64,000 nt of DNA from Lumbricus rubellus (GCA_945859605.1 OX243825.1:18534178-18598177), one strand, 5' to 3'. Positions 23,711-35,279 are shown, counted from the stretch's first letter. The notes: generated by a model from the sequence alone, not told the origin. Made by a program: numbers and translations.

Positions 23711-26700
23711 TCATTTCTTCGGCAATGTAAGCGGCCTTCGGAAAAGCAGGATGTGTGGCTCTGAAAAGTTAAAACAAATGTATACGAAACTGCAGTCAGT
23801 AATTAATTAAAATGCAAGAAATTATTCATTTAGTACATTTTCCTATTAATTTATTTATTTAGCTTTTGCAGCTGCCTGCCAAGGTCTGTTTCCGGCGCGT
23901 GTCAGACCGGGATCCAGACTGAAATTTGGATTCGGTCCTGCTGGAAGGATCATTGGCTTCCCTCAGTGTGCGATATTCCTATTAATGATGCATCAGTACT
24001 TCAGTAGCACCATTGACGTTGGACTTAGAACCCTATAAGACAACCTGTAGGTGCCTATTTCTTTACACAAATTTCCATGCTATTTACACATGGATGTAGG
24101 GCACACATGGAAATGGTTTCTTATGTGGACACATTGTTCTTTCTGCTATAATATATCTGAGCTCCTTGTCCCCTCTCTTCAAATTTGGTTCTGCTCTAAT
24201 GACCTCACAATCAAATAAAGAAGAGGAAATTCCCTTTGTTTGTTTGCTTGTATGTGCACTTGTTATAGCGCCCCTTTAAGCTCTCTCTACTCAGAGGCGC
24301 TCCCGATGCAGAGCGGACACTGCATCAGTTTCATGCCAAAGCACTGAGCAATTGTGAGTGAAGGACTTGCCCAAGGTCCTTACGCGGCGAGGTGGATTCG
24401 AACCTCGAACCCTCCGGCTCCAAGGCAACGACGCCATCACTACACAACCGCGCCCCACTAACATAGCATGCAGTCTTTCGCTTTCATTGATTGACCTCAC
24501 TCATGCAGCAGAATGATAACCGAATCAAATCATAATTTGATCACTTACTTAAATAAAATATTAGATTGTAAACAGTGTAGTTATTGATTGATTACCACGT
24601 TATTATTATGATTAAATTATTATTATGATAGTAATCACCATAATTATCATTACAATTATTATCGTTATTGTTATTATTATTATTCATATGCTCTCAGCCA
24701 GTGGTGTAGTCCTAAAAAATGAATGGGGGAACGCTCTTTATAATAATATTATTATTAGTAGTATTATTATTAATATTCCATTATCCCTGGAAAAAAGTGC
24801 GGGAACGGCGTTCCCGCCCCACTACACCACTGCTCTCAGCATTAACTCTATAGGGCTTATAGAAACTTAGGAAATTCAGACAGTGCACACATACCTGGTG
24901 CATGGACCATGTAATGTACCCAGCCTGGTGACTGTTGCACACCAAGATTTCTCCATTCCGTTTCTGTCATAAGATGCGTCTTTGGTACTAAAGGTGTAAT
25001 ATCCATTGGCAGAATAACATGTCTACACACAACATTAAACTTTGTGATAATAACTGTTATAGAAACAAGATATGTATTTATATAAACCTGAAACAGCATA
25101 TTTATTAAGTCATTCGCTTTACACAGAAGCTCAAACAATAAAAACTTAATATACAGGTGCAGCATGCTTATAATTTCCCCAATTTAAACTGACATACAGA
25201 AAAATAAACTCACATGTTCTTAATACTTTTCAAATAGGGACTGTCCAATGTCCATACATTATGTATGAGGTAAGAGTTATCAAATGTGAGATTTTGCGTA
25301 CGGGCGCATAAGCTGGGAAAAGGGTCTCGACAAAATGTGTGTGTAGGCAAAATAAATTTCTAATTATGACATCCGCAGTAGCCTATTTATAACTTTCTAA
25401 ATATTATCATATAGTCGTCCAATGGTATTTGATTACATTATAATTAAATTCTGTTCAGATTGTTCATACCTGAAAAATAACAGTTAGCAAATATGTTGTT
25501 TAACAAAAATAAATGGTAGCCTATGGAAAAATAAATGTCTTATAGATGATTTTAGCTAATTAACTTTTGCAACTTTAGGAGGCGCATAGCAGCTTGGAGC
25601 GGGGTTCTCAAAATGTACGAGGTGAATCAGGAAGTATGAGTATTAAAACATTTCTTTACATAATATATGGATGGGTCCATATTTAAATTTCCAATAGTTC
25701 TGAACAAAATCTCTTGCAGTTTTTAAACTGTTCCTTTTACAGCGAAAATCTAGCTAATTCTCTAGCTGTCAGCAAATCATAATAGCAAACTTTACATAAG
25801 TAGGAATGTCCTGTCAACAAAATCCTTAAACTACTATCAACCTGAGAGATTTCCAGCACAAGATAGGACTCAAAATTAATCTTGGATTCTAAGTCAATCT
25901 TGTCACAGCACTCAGCTGCATCACTACCACAAATAAAGTGTAATGACTTCACTAATACCGGTATACAACTAAGTAACATAACATCTAAAAAATGTTGTGT
26001 TTTAACTCTGCTTAGAGTAATACTGAATCATAAAGTTTCCTCTTACTGGTCACAAACAAAGAAACACTTAACTCTTAGTCATGTAAGTTTTGCGAAGCAC
26101 AATTTCAGAACCGCTCAAAAGACATGCAACTGTCCATGGGATCCAAATAATATTATGTGTATCTCAAAACAGCTAGAAAAGTGACCAAAGCAAAATTTAA
26201 AGGGCACTCAACTATCTGGGTACAGATTATTCCAACGGGCTTGCCAATGTACAAGAGTGCACAGTGCTCTTATACTGCTCATTACATACTTGTTTTTCTA
26301 TTCATGACAAAGAGACCAATGTAGTATTCTTATTAACTTCACAAAATGATTTACGAATTATTTCTGCTTCAATCCTATCGAACAACTTCAGTATTACATG
26401 AAAAGCTCAATACTGTTCACAGGCTCAATGCTCCAGTGCCTAACTTTTTAAACCCTCATGAGTCATGCATAAGAAATCATCTACTTTGGACCCATCCCTC
26501 TGCCTTGTTGGCTTTTGGTATCACCCTGTGCAATCCTCCATTTGTTTTAATAATCCATTGGAGTAATGGGGCAACCAACAAGGTCTGAATTAGACAACTT
26601 GTTGATCTCTTGCATTCAGCACAGAGACTCTGATTCAATAAAACGTAGAGCAAACTGTCTCTATCTGACTGAGCTCACTGGTCTTTAACCCTTTAATGCC

Positions 26701-28699
26701 GAGATGGTATTAAATGGTATGGGAATCCGTTACCCTCCGACATTAAAGGGTTAAAGTACAGGCTACGCTAACATTTCTGAATGTAAGTTCAAATTTAGAG
26801 GTCCACACTGGGCAAACTCCTCCCCTGTCCGCATTTGGATGAGCCCCTCTCTCCCCTGGACGACCCAATGTTAGTCTGTTTCATGGGTGTCAGTTTCCCC
26901 AGTCCATAGCCTTGACGAATTCTTCCTCCGTAAACGACAGCATCTTCGCCGCTTCGATGTGCATCTGCTTTCTCTTCAGGACGTCGATCAGCTTCAGCTG
27001 CTTCTTGTATCCGTTCATCAGCTCCGTCTTCTGCTTCTCCAGTCGCTTATTCTCCACCAACAGCTCATCCAGGCGTCGCCTTTCTGCCTCCACGTTCTCC
27101 TTCGTGCCGGACTTCACCTTCTCCAGTTGCGTCTTGTACTTCTCGCATTCCTCCAGCGCTCTGTTCAGCCGCACCTCCAGCGTGCCCTGCGACGTGACCT
27201 GCTGCTTCTGGCTCTTCTTCATCGCATCCAATTCCTTCTTACAGGCCGCCAGTTGAACGTCCAGGCTGTCTGCTTTCTCTTTCGCCTCGTCCATTAGCTT
27301 CCTGTGCTTCTGTATCTGTGCTTGTTGCGCCGTGCTACTGCGCTGCAGCCGATACTTCTCCTCCTCTGCGTCTTTGAGTTTCGACTGCGTCTCTCGTAGG
27401 CTTTCGTCCTTGGCGCCAAGTTCGTGAGAGAGTTTGCCGAGCTGTTCGTGCATGACGCCAAGTTTTGCCTTGAGAATACGGATCTGAGCTTCCGAGCCCA
27501 TCTCGTTGAACACCGCCGGTTCAATGTTACCCAAAACCTGCGCTTCTGGACGCCGATAGTCCCTTTCCTGCGAAAGGTCTACGTTCGAGATAGCACGCTG
27601 GATGTAGTCTTGAGATTCATCGTCGTCGTCGTCGTCCATATCAACATCCCTCCCTCCAGAAATCTCGCTAACGGCCGACGTGCTGTGCGACGTTTTAGCT
27701 TTGGACATCCTTGGTGTCGGTGCTTTCGTCTTTTGGTGCTGTCCAGCGGCGGCCGAAACTCTGGCTGAGTTCAGCGGTTTCTTTGACGGTATCTTTGTCG
27801 TCTTCTTGGAACTCCTCTTTGTCTCCGCAACATCATCTTGGTCCCACTCCAGGAACTGACCATCGTTGCTCAGTTCAACGTTATCCAGCATCGACGGCTT
27901 TCTGTTAAAGATAGCTTCGTTTTCGCGTAGGAAATTTTCCGTCTCTCTAAGCTGCATCGCGAGTTTCGCCTCAAGTTCCTCGTTGAGTCGTCGCTGCTCT
28001 TCCTCTTTGCTGCGAATGTCATCGTCGGGTTTGCGGCCGCTTCCGTTGCCGATGTCTCTCCTCCTGCTCGTCATTATTGATGAAGATGACGATGATGATG
28101 GTGAAGAAGAGGCTCAATTGTCAAATTATCCCCTGAAACAAGTTGAATTGTCTGTACTAGACAGATTCCACAGAAAGACGTCCAGCAAATGCCAAAGCTA
28201 TAATGTAAAGTCTGGAGACCGTTATGTCACTGGCTCACATGAGATAATCCATCTGACAGTTCGCGACCAGTGGTTAAATTCAGCCGGATCTGAGACCCGG
28301 CACTTTGGATTTGAGATCCGCCACCTGAACTCTTGAGGTCCACCAGCCAGAAGAGTAGACCCATCATCTTGACTATGCGACACCTCCCAAGCTGTTCTCA
28401 ATTTCACAAACTGTTGAAGACTGTTTTCTATTCGCTTGATCTCGCCCGGGAGCGCCTCTGAGTAGGTACCTTGAAGGGGCGCTATATAAATTTTGATTGA
28501 TTGATTGATCTAGATGTACTTGTGTTACAAAATCGACCCTGTACATAGTGCTAGACACTTTTATACTTATCCAAAGAGCAAATATATTGGTCATAGATTT
28601 TGAGAGATAAGCTTAACTTTTAGATTAAGTTTTTAATTACCTGTACTCGAAATGATCGTCACAGTATCTTTCTGAGTAAGTGATTTGATCCGAAGGCAT
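23711..28699 (-). CDS. Cyclin-dependent kinase regulatory subunit (CKS1/CKS2 family), 3 coding exons
   Basis: Small adaptor that binds CDKs and phosphorylated partners in cell-cycle control. Coding exons on the minus strand: 28699-28641, 25022-24895, 23760-23711, giving 78 residues with no gap against the 79-residue human protein. Family blocks: [51 protein letters not shown]. The phosphate-pocket residues R20, S51, W54 and R71 are kept and K11 is R. The hinge reads HAPEPH instead of the usual HEPEPH, and position 52 is P. An acceptor-like TTTTTCAG lies directly before the ATG, and a GTAAGT donor sits at 29360-29355, so an untranslated first exon ending near 29361 is likely. The intron between coding exons 1 and 2 contains an intronless TEX9. 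CKS1 and CKS2 cannot be told apart here. Confidence 0.93.
24232..24459 (-). repeat. tRNA-derived SINE, family 1
   Basis: Complete complementary copy with (GTTT)n tail, AGCGCCCCTTTAAGCTC, GGACTTGCCCAAGGTCC and GGTGGATTCGAACCTCG. Lies in the CKS intron between coding exons 2 and 3. Confidence 0.85.
26685..26754. repeat. ~70-bp palindromic TTAA element, copy 3
   Basis: TTAACCCTTTAATGCCGAGA to CCGACATTAAAGGGTTAA with a central GGTATGGGAATCCG. Lies 136 bp past the TEX9 stop, so it may fall in its 3' UTR. Confidence 0.75.
26890..28074 (-). CDS. TEX9: TEX9 (testis-expressed protein 9), intact and intronless
   Basis: Single uninterrupted frame of 394 residues, close to the roughly 391 of human TEX9. 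TEX9 is a coiled-coil protein of ciliated and sperm-bearing lineages with poorly known function. Recognised blocks: an N-terminal [20 protein letters not shown] helix; a Ser/Lys/Asp-rich linker with DMDDDDDDE (about residues 146-154); [14 protein letters not shown] starting the long coiled coil (about 195); [15 protein letters not shown]; and the near-invariant tail [25 protein letters not shown]. The mammalian gene has many introns, while this copy has none and no frame damage. It lies in the CKS intron (25023-28640) in the same orientation. The base composition is GC- and CpG-richer than the flanks, as expected for constrained coding sequence. I see no clear poly(A) tract or target duplication, so recent retroposition is not proven. 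Confidence 0.93.
   Translation of the reverse strand: MTSRRRDIGNGSGRKPDDDIRSKEEEQRRLNEELEAKLAMQLRETENFLRENEAIFNRKPSMLDNVELSNDGQFLEWDQDDVAETKRSSKKTTKIPSKKPLNSARVSAAAGQHQKTKAPTPRMSKAKTSHSTSAVSEISGGRDVDMDDDDDDESQDYIQRAISNVDLSQERDYRRPEAQVLGNIEPAVFNEMGSEAQIRILKAKLGVMHEQLGKLSHELGAKDESLRETQSKLKDAEEEKYRLQRSSTAQQAQIQKHRKLMDEAKEKADSLDVQLAACKKELDAMKKSQKQQVTSQGTLEVRLNRALEECEKYKTQLEKVKSGTKENVEAERRRLDELLVENKRLEKQKTELMNGYKKQLKLIDVLKRKQMHIEAAKMLSFTEEEFVKAMDWGN
28385..28510 (+). repeat. L2/CR1-like LINE 3' end
   Basis: CAAGCTGTTCTCAATTTCAC, GGGAGCGCCTCTGAGTAG, GGGGCGCTATATAAATTTTG and (ATTG)n. Closely matches the end of the fragment at 39240-39597. In the CKS intron upstream of TEX9. Confidence 0.7.
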
Positions 28700-29480
28700 C
28701 TGAAAAAGCAAATCAATACGGGAACTGTAAAGGCTGACCTATACAAACCTATATATACAAAGCTAGACTATTGCTATGAAGTCAATGCATACCAGTAAAG
28801 ACATTCACTCCTAACAATTTGCATGCCAGATACTCTAGCCCACTCTAGCCCCTGTTCCATTTGTTCCAGTGTCCGCTCTGCATTCGGGAGCGCTTCTGAG
28901 TAGAGAGAGCTTGAAGGGGCGCTATAACAAGTGCATATACAAACAAACAAACAAAACCCATGACACGGAAAACGTCTAATGGTCAAGAGGGCCAAGCGAT
29001 GATACATGGACGAAATGTATGTGCACTTGTCACATGTATGCAAACAAATTATACTCCCTAACTTACATAGTCACTCATAGAGATATAGAAGCACATCATT
29101 CGATGTCCTGAAAAATCGATGTCCTGAAAAATCGCATCTAATATAACACTATTGAAGATTACACTTCATAAAACGTTGCTTCAACATAATATTTTACTGC
29201 AACACCTGGTATACGTACTCTAACAGCATAACATGACGAAGTCCTTACAAAATAAAGAGCGAAAAGCATGTAACAGTCCAAGAAATTTACTTTAAAAATT
29301 AGCAGTCGCTCTCCGCATATCAGGTCCTTAAAAATCGTAAAACGAAGAAGACGAACTTACAGTAACTATAAAGAAGTCTGTGATAAAATTTCACGATCCA
29401 CCTGAAGTTCCGTTGCCAACCTAAACGCGTCCAAACATGGCCGTCACAAGCCAAGATCTATCAATAGATTGATGCTAAAA
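28700..29480 (-). promoter_or_regulatory. Putative CKS 5' region: untranslated exon and upstream DNA
   Basis: Between the CKS ATG and about 29480 there is a good donor (GTAAGT, minus strand, 29360-29355) that could pair with the acceptor just before the ATG at 28699. This would give a 5' UTR exon ending near 29361. The stretch also holds the 3' half of a SINE (about 28869-28958) and an 18-bp tandem duplication near 29102-29137. The start of transcription is inferred to be near 29400-29460. The opposite-strand ZNF830 begins about 1 kb away. Confidence 0.4.
28869..28958 (+). repeat. SINE family 1, 3' half only
   Basis: Matches the tail of the family: GTCCGCTCTGCATTCGGGAG, CTTGAAGGGGCGCTATAACA and (CAAA)n. 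5'-truncated as expected for interrupted reverse transcription. Confidence 0.75.
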
Positions 29481-29567
29481 TAAAACTCGAAACTTCGGCC
29501 CAGAGCTCTGGTTTTATTTAGAGTTAAAACCATCGTGGTTAAAACCACGATGTTAAAACACAGTTTG

Positions 29568-29779
29568 TTTGTATGTGCACTTGTTATAGCGCCCCTTCAA
29601 TCTCGCTACTCAGAGGCGCTCCCGATGCAGAGCGGACACTGCATCGGAGTTTCACGCCGAAGCGCTGAGCAATTGTGAATGAAGGACTTGCCCAAGGTCC
29701 TTACGCGGCGAGGTGGATTCGAACCTCGAACCTTCCGGCTTCAAGGCAACGACGCCACCGCTACCCCACCGCGCCCCAC
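29568..29779 (-). repeat. tRNA-derived SINE, family 1
   Basis: Nearly full copy with GGATTCGAACCTCGAACC and a complementary A box ending CCGCGCCCCAC. It occupies the CKS-ZNF830 divergent intergenic space. Confidence 0.85.
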
Positions 29780-30449
29780 AATGCCGAGGGATGTGAGGAG
29801 AAGAGGAGGAATCAGGATAGGATTTTTGAAAGAGCAACGTTTTCAGCGAGAGAGATGTGTGATGCCTATGGTTTTAGCTCTTCGTTTATTCAATAATCCG
29901 GTTGACAGACTACAACCGGTTACAGTATACAGTTATGCAGTATGAAAGATTCAAACAAGTTTTATGTGATTTAAAAAATTCAGAAGAACGAAATCACAGA
30001 AGACATCACAAAGTTGCAGCCTAGCAAGATAGTTATTCCTACTGGCTTCATAAAAAGATCAAGATCCGATTCTTTTCAGTAACTTGCTAGAACTCTTTAA
30101 GTTGGGTACTTTTGGGTGCCACGAATACTGCCTAAAATCAACAGTTTTCTATTATCGACGCGGAATCGTGTAGATTCCATAGATATGGTAGATTCCATCT
30201 TATCTGGATTCATCCAGCGTACTTTTAGCAAACAAACCCTTTACTTAGATGCCGAAAAAACGTACCCTACTAAGAAAGAACTAGCAAAAAGTTCTCATGT
30301 TTACAGGGAAATCGAACGAAATTAAATTCATTTAATTAATTTATAAATTATTAAAGTTTTAGCGCGCAACGACTGTTTTTTGAGTAGGGTAAACAAAATA
30401 AGAGGAGAAAATTTAAAGACTGTTCGGGCGTTAAGATTTAAACCTGACG

Positions 30450-33400
30450 ATGTCCTCTGGTGATAAGAAGGTACCAGGTACCAACAAAGATGATCTTCGT
30501 CGCCTCATGGAGTCCCAGAAACGGTCCTTGAATGGACAAAATAAGAAGATCGAGTCACCGCTAGCGAGATATCCTTTAGGTTTATATTAACATCTCTTGT
30601 CTTTGGACGTCACCACAAACCCTCATTGCTGCTAATAAATTCGTGGTGATTCTCACTGATGAGAGCTCCGAAATGCATTACCGGCGGGGTAAGCTCGAGA
30701 GGTTATGAATAGAGGAGCCGAGGAAGGTGATGGTGGGAGTGGTAATGATGGTGGAGGAACCCAAAAAAGTGTGGAATTCAGGAGGCAGATCGTTCCAGAG
30801 AAGCGGTGCAGTATTAGGTATGACTCGGTTTGAGAACTTGAGATGAGTAGTGATGAAGGATTGCCTTACCAAGAGGCCTAGTTTATTTATTGTTGGTTAA
30901 TTATTATTGGGTTCCATATCCTTGGCAATATTATATGAGAGTACAGTTATAGTGAAGTGTATTGTACTATTAAGTCTTTAGTGTACCTAAGCTGCAAGAT
31001 ACAATTTACTTTCCAATATTTCAAATGAACTAAATAATTTTTGTATTTCTTGTTATTTCTTAACTCATTTCAACATATAACAGTTTAGGTCAGTTATCTT
31101 GTCTGGTCTGCAATTGTCCAATAAAAAATGAAGTCCTATGGAATGCTCATATTCTCAAGAAAACACATAAAGATGTGAGTATACAAATGCTTATATTTTG
31201 CGATTTATAAATGACTTTCGATGTCTACAGGCAATAATTTTAAATTAAGAAAATATCTTTAAAATGTGACGGGCAAAATGGATTTATCACATTTGTTTGA
31301 ATCTTGGATGTTAGTTGTGCTTCGGTGAATTTTTTATAGTTCTGATGAATCCCTATAATGCTGCATTAATCACATATTGCGTAACATTTTGATAATTTGC
31401 TTGGAATCAAAATTTTCCAGCCGAGTTGTTTGAATGACCTAATTTGATCATTTATTATTTTATTTAGTGTTAAATTTTTGATCTTGAAATGCTGGCCTTT
31501 CCTTCAATGGACTTTATCTGCATTTGCTCAGTGTTTTCTCTGTGTTCGTAGTTAGCAAATCTGTGTTGATTTCTTCAGAATGTTCTGCTCTACAAAGCGA
31601 AACTGTTACAAAAACCAGCCGAGGTTTTGCCTCATCCACCGCCTCAACCAAAACCAACAACACTGAAACGGAAATCATTGGAAGTTGATGCGCTTCAGGG
31701 AAAACAGAAGTTGTTAAAATGTACGAGCTGCCATTTCAAAGTTCTATCATTTGTAGGCTGCTTTATAAACCTAGCAGGTCAAAAGGAATAAATTTCGTCA
31801 TCTTGTCCACATTGTGTAAATATGTTCTAGTGTCAATTCTGTGCTCATATGGATAACATATTTGTAATTCTTAATGTTATTTGTAAGCTACAGCCACTAT
31901 CTAATGAATTAGATGCACTTAAATTGAATTTAAGACTTCCAATAAGTTGCATTTATTGTTGATGAATACTGACAGGGTGCAGCCAGGAAACATTTCTGTG
32001 AGGGATTAAAAATTACTTTATGGGATGGTTTTCCATGGAGCAATTTCGTATTTTTGTGAATTTTAGTTTTTGATAATAGTAATTACTATTATCCAGATTA
32101 TTTTATTAATATTGTGATATTAAGACTGATTTATTTCATCAGTAGACTTCACAGAACATTCTTAAAATTCTATATTTTTGTTTTCAGTGTCCGAGACTTT
32201 TTCCGAAAAGAGGTATGCCCTTTCAAAAGATTTTTTCTGTGAAAAATACTTATATATACATATATAAAAATACATTATACTTTCTTGTTTATGGTTAAAA
32301 ATAATTTTTAATAAAGTTTCAGAACAATTTAATTTCAGAGAACATTTTATTATGATTCTGTTGCATTTTTCAGTGCTACACATGAGACGTCATCTGTTCA
32401 ACTTAAGCCGACGTCTGCAAGTAAGAATGTCGTCGACATGACGTCGCAACATTCTGATGACAACGACTCCGACATGGATGTCGACTCAGTCTCCTCTCGA
32501 CCCATGTCACTGCCACCTCCTGCTCACGGCAGCTACGTGTCATCTTCAGGTATTGTCTTTTGATGCAATCTTGGACTTCTTGGTGTTAGACATTACATGA
32601 GCAAGTCTTAAGTTGGTCCTGAGACAGCCACGGGTATGATGTGTTACCCACTTCATTTTTTCTCACCTTGGCATATGAAGGTGGTTGATCAGTCCTCTCC
32701 CTCGCAGTCTCCTCTTCCCACCATCTCATCATGGCTGAGTTCACTAGTGTATGCACTGCACATCGAGCAGGAATCTTGAACCTAATTCTCTCCGGGGGAT
32801 TTGAAACCCTGACCTTGTGACTGACTGCCCATCACACTAATCACCCTACTTGAGCGCTAGAGTCACTACTGATAAAATAACTTTTTTATATTGTTTACAT
32901 TTTAGGAATCAAATTTAGACCTCGAGTCCATAAAAACATGGCTAGCATAATGCCATGAGAGGGCCAACAAGTCCCAATTTATTTATTAACATGCTGACAC
33001 ATAGATACTGTTAATAATTTTATGCTAATAGTGGCTGATGATTTTACTTTGACGACAAAATTTGGTATAAATTTGTAATCACTTGAAGCCCTTGTATACT
33101 ATGTGTTGTTTTGACAGGTGCATCAAGCAGTAACATTGATTCATCGCCACTTGAAAAGAAAATTCAGCCGTTACCGGAAGGATTGCCCGAGGGTTTCATG
33201 GACGACCCTGTGATGGACGCTAAGGTTAGTCGGTCGCTGTCTAAACGAGCATTAATCAATCAATTAACCAATCAATTAATTAACCAATCAATCAATAAAT
33301 CAATCTATAAATCAATTTGTATCAAACTTAATCATTATTAACTTAACTAGATGAAGGCTTCAAGGATTGACCCTGTCTATCAGATCATAGATCCTGCTAG

Positions 33401-35029
33401 ATAGGGACATCCAAGGAGTAGTTACATCTAAGAGAATAGTGGCAGGGAAGTACTTTCACTGAAATATTAATAAAAATAATTACTGCATTATCCTGAAGTC
33501 TGAAGTGAATAACAACTAGTTTTGTTATTATGAGTAGTCCCATGAAGAGGTGGCGAGGCGCTATATAAATGCTTGAATGAATGAATGAATGAATGGCTGG
33601 CTGCCTCTCGGAGTTGGCTTGAGGGATTGTCAAATGGCAGTATAATTTCTTATTAGATGAAAGATTGAAAAAGCCAGTTATAAGTAATGCACAGCAAATG
33701 TAAGAAATTATTAGAAGACTTTTTTTTTGATTTTTTTTCAGGTCAGAAATGTACCGTATAGAGACAAGATGGAGGAACAACTGGAGCTGTTTCAAAAGGA
33801 AATGAAGCAACAGCATATGGTTAGTAGCCAGTATTTTGTTCAGTATATAACTAATTTAGAATGTGTTGTTTTGTGTGGAGCATTTATTTTATTGCCAGCA
33901 ATAAGTCCAAGCCTTTCGTACCTCTTGTTTACTTTGGCCATGTTTGACGATATTTATTATTGTTTGCATATGGACGTACATTTAGGATGTGCATTGTGCA
34001 CGTGTAGGGAGGAGAGTTAACCGAAATTATGCATATCTTTGCATATATAATGGGGATCTGCTGGTGATGTATTCTTGCATAGGAAATGGGGTGGGGTGAA
34101 GTCTCAATAATAATTTGGCTGTTATTGGTGTTCAACTGAACCTCTGAACCCAGACAATCTGCCAGGAGTAGACTGTGATGATAATGTGCCGTATAGTTGT
34201 AAAGTTTTGTATGCTGTGTTGTCTCTGTTTTTAGCGATTTTTTCTGCATTGATTAATAATTATAGATCAATCCGTAGGTTTTTGGGTTTGGTGAATCAAG
34301 TGTATGTGCACAGGTGTGGGGGAGGGTAAAAAGTATACATGACTACAGGGAGATATAAGTGTACATACTTAATGGGTGGCCACGTAGCTGCTGTTTTCTC
34401 AGAAGAACAGTCCGGCATTGTCTAGTGCGATGGTGGTTTGACATTGTAACAAAAATGTTTTTGTTTTTGTTACTGAACATAGGTTTCAGAGGCTTTGTTA
34501 GAAGAAGATGATGAACAAAGAGAAGAGGAACGACAGATTTATGAAGTAGAAGAGCAAATGTAAGAGGCATTCATTCTGAAATTTAATCTGTAAAAGAAAC
34601 TTTAATTATATAATACTAATAATAATAATAATGACAATTTATATGGACCCATAACGCGATCATACCGCTACAAGGGCTCCTCACAAACGGCTATATGGTT
34701 GTTTTCGTAATGCACAAGGACTTCATCAACAGTCAAAGTGAATTGCATGGCAGAATGAAGCAACAAAATACGAGTAACTTAAGACTGACATCTTTTTAAC
34801 TGGTGACACAAGTTTTCAAAAAAGTGTAATTTACTGCTTTTCAGTTAATTATTGTGGTTCTGCTTGCAGGCATAACTGGTCTCGAATACTTGACACAGTT
34901 GAAAAGAAGAATGAACTGGTGAAAACATCTGGCATTAGACACGGTGAAATGGATGATGATGACGATGATGACAGCGACGATGATGACGACGGCCTTGACT
35001 GGCGTGCGAAAAGAGTATTTAAGAAGTAG
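30450..35029 (+). CDS. ZNF830: ZNF830 (CCDC16), zinc-finger splicing-associated protein, 9 exons
   Basis: Nuclear C2H2 protein; family knowledge places it with the XAB2 pre-mRNA splicing complex. Exons: 30450-30568, 31075-31174, 31579-31720, 32188-32212, 32374-32549, 33118-33224, 33742-33819, 34483-34559, 34870-35029, giving 327 residues (human 372). Residues 1-40 hold the DDLRRLM and KKIESPLAR block. The single finger uses C49, C52, H65 and H71 within YNSLGQLSCLVC and HILKKTH. The middle is a Ser/Asp-rich linker. LPEGFMDDPVMDAK is the typical central motif. A coiled coil with acidic patches follows, and the C-terminus has DWRAKR where human has DWRVKG. Exon 1 joins exon 2 best through an AT-AC intron (separate entry). 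A one-codon-shorter join through GT-AG sites at 30580/31088 is also in frame. The human gene, as I recall, is a single exon. Confidence 0.93.
30569..31074 (+). other. U12-type AT-AC intron in ZNF830
   Basis: The intron starts ATATCCTTTA, the minor-spliceosome donor. It ends TTCAAC, with a branch-like TTTCTTAACTC (one mismatch to TTCCTTAACTC) placed so that its branch A is about 11 nt from the AC. Joining here gives LARYNSLGQLSC, the same length as the family block LARYN-x-LGQLSC. The competing GT-AG pair loses one residue there. The interior also holds an L2-like LINE fragment (about 30655-30890, minus). Confidence 0.85.
30655..30890 (-). repeat. L2/CR1-like LINE ORF2 C-terminal fragment
   Basis: The minus strand reads LKFSNRVIPNTAPLLWNDLP, a diverged RAFSVAAPKLWNSLP-type end. 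In ZNF830 intron 1. Confidence 0.5.
33530..33597 (+). repeat. L2/CR1-like LINE 3' tail
   Basis: GAGTAGTCCCATGAAGAGGT, GAGGCGCTATATAAATGC and (TGAA)n in a ZNF830 intron. Confidence 0.6.
34610..34760 (-). repeat. Diverged LINE/SINE 3' tail
   Basis: (AAT)n, CAATTTATATGGACCCATAA and AAGGGCTCCTCACAAACGGC resemble the complement of the tail at 40610-40765. In the last ZNF830 intron. Confidence 0.4.
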
Positions 35030-35279
35030 ACAATCAGTGGAACAATCTCTTAAAACATGGAGTACACAACAATAGAGATGGAAATTGTATCAGGTCATGA
35101 TCAAATATGTTCAGTGGTGCAAGATATGTGACTGTTTCAGATTAGCGCTGTTGAACATTTCTGTGTTACCAAACTTGTTAATTATTGAATAAGGAGAACG
35201 CATTTGAAGCTGTATGCTTATCAGGAAAACTACTGGTACAATTGTCCATTTTTTAAACTAAGTAATGATGAGGGAAATG

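Noticed and set aside
26887..27908. Plus-strand frames opposite TEX9
   Set aside because: Shadows of the TEX9 coding sequence; leucine- and serine-rich complements of its coiled coil.
30116..30325. 69-codon frame just upstream of ZNF830
   Set aside because: No homology recognised and not joined to ZNF830 by phase; more likely promoter or 5' UTR sequence.
30569..31088. Plain GT-AG splicing (30580/31088) as the main ZNF830 intron 1
   Set aside because: It keeps frame but deletes one residue of the conserved RYNxLGQLSC block, and both sites are weak. Kept only as a possible alternative.
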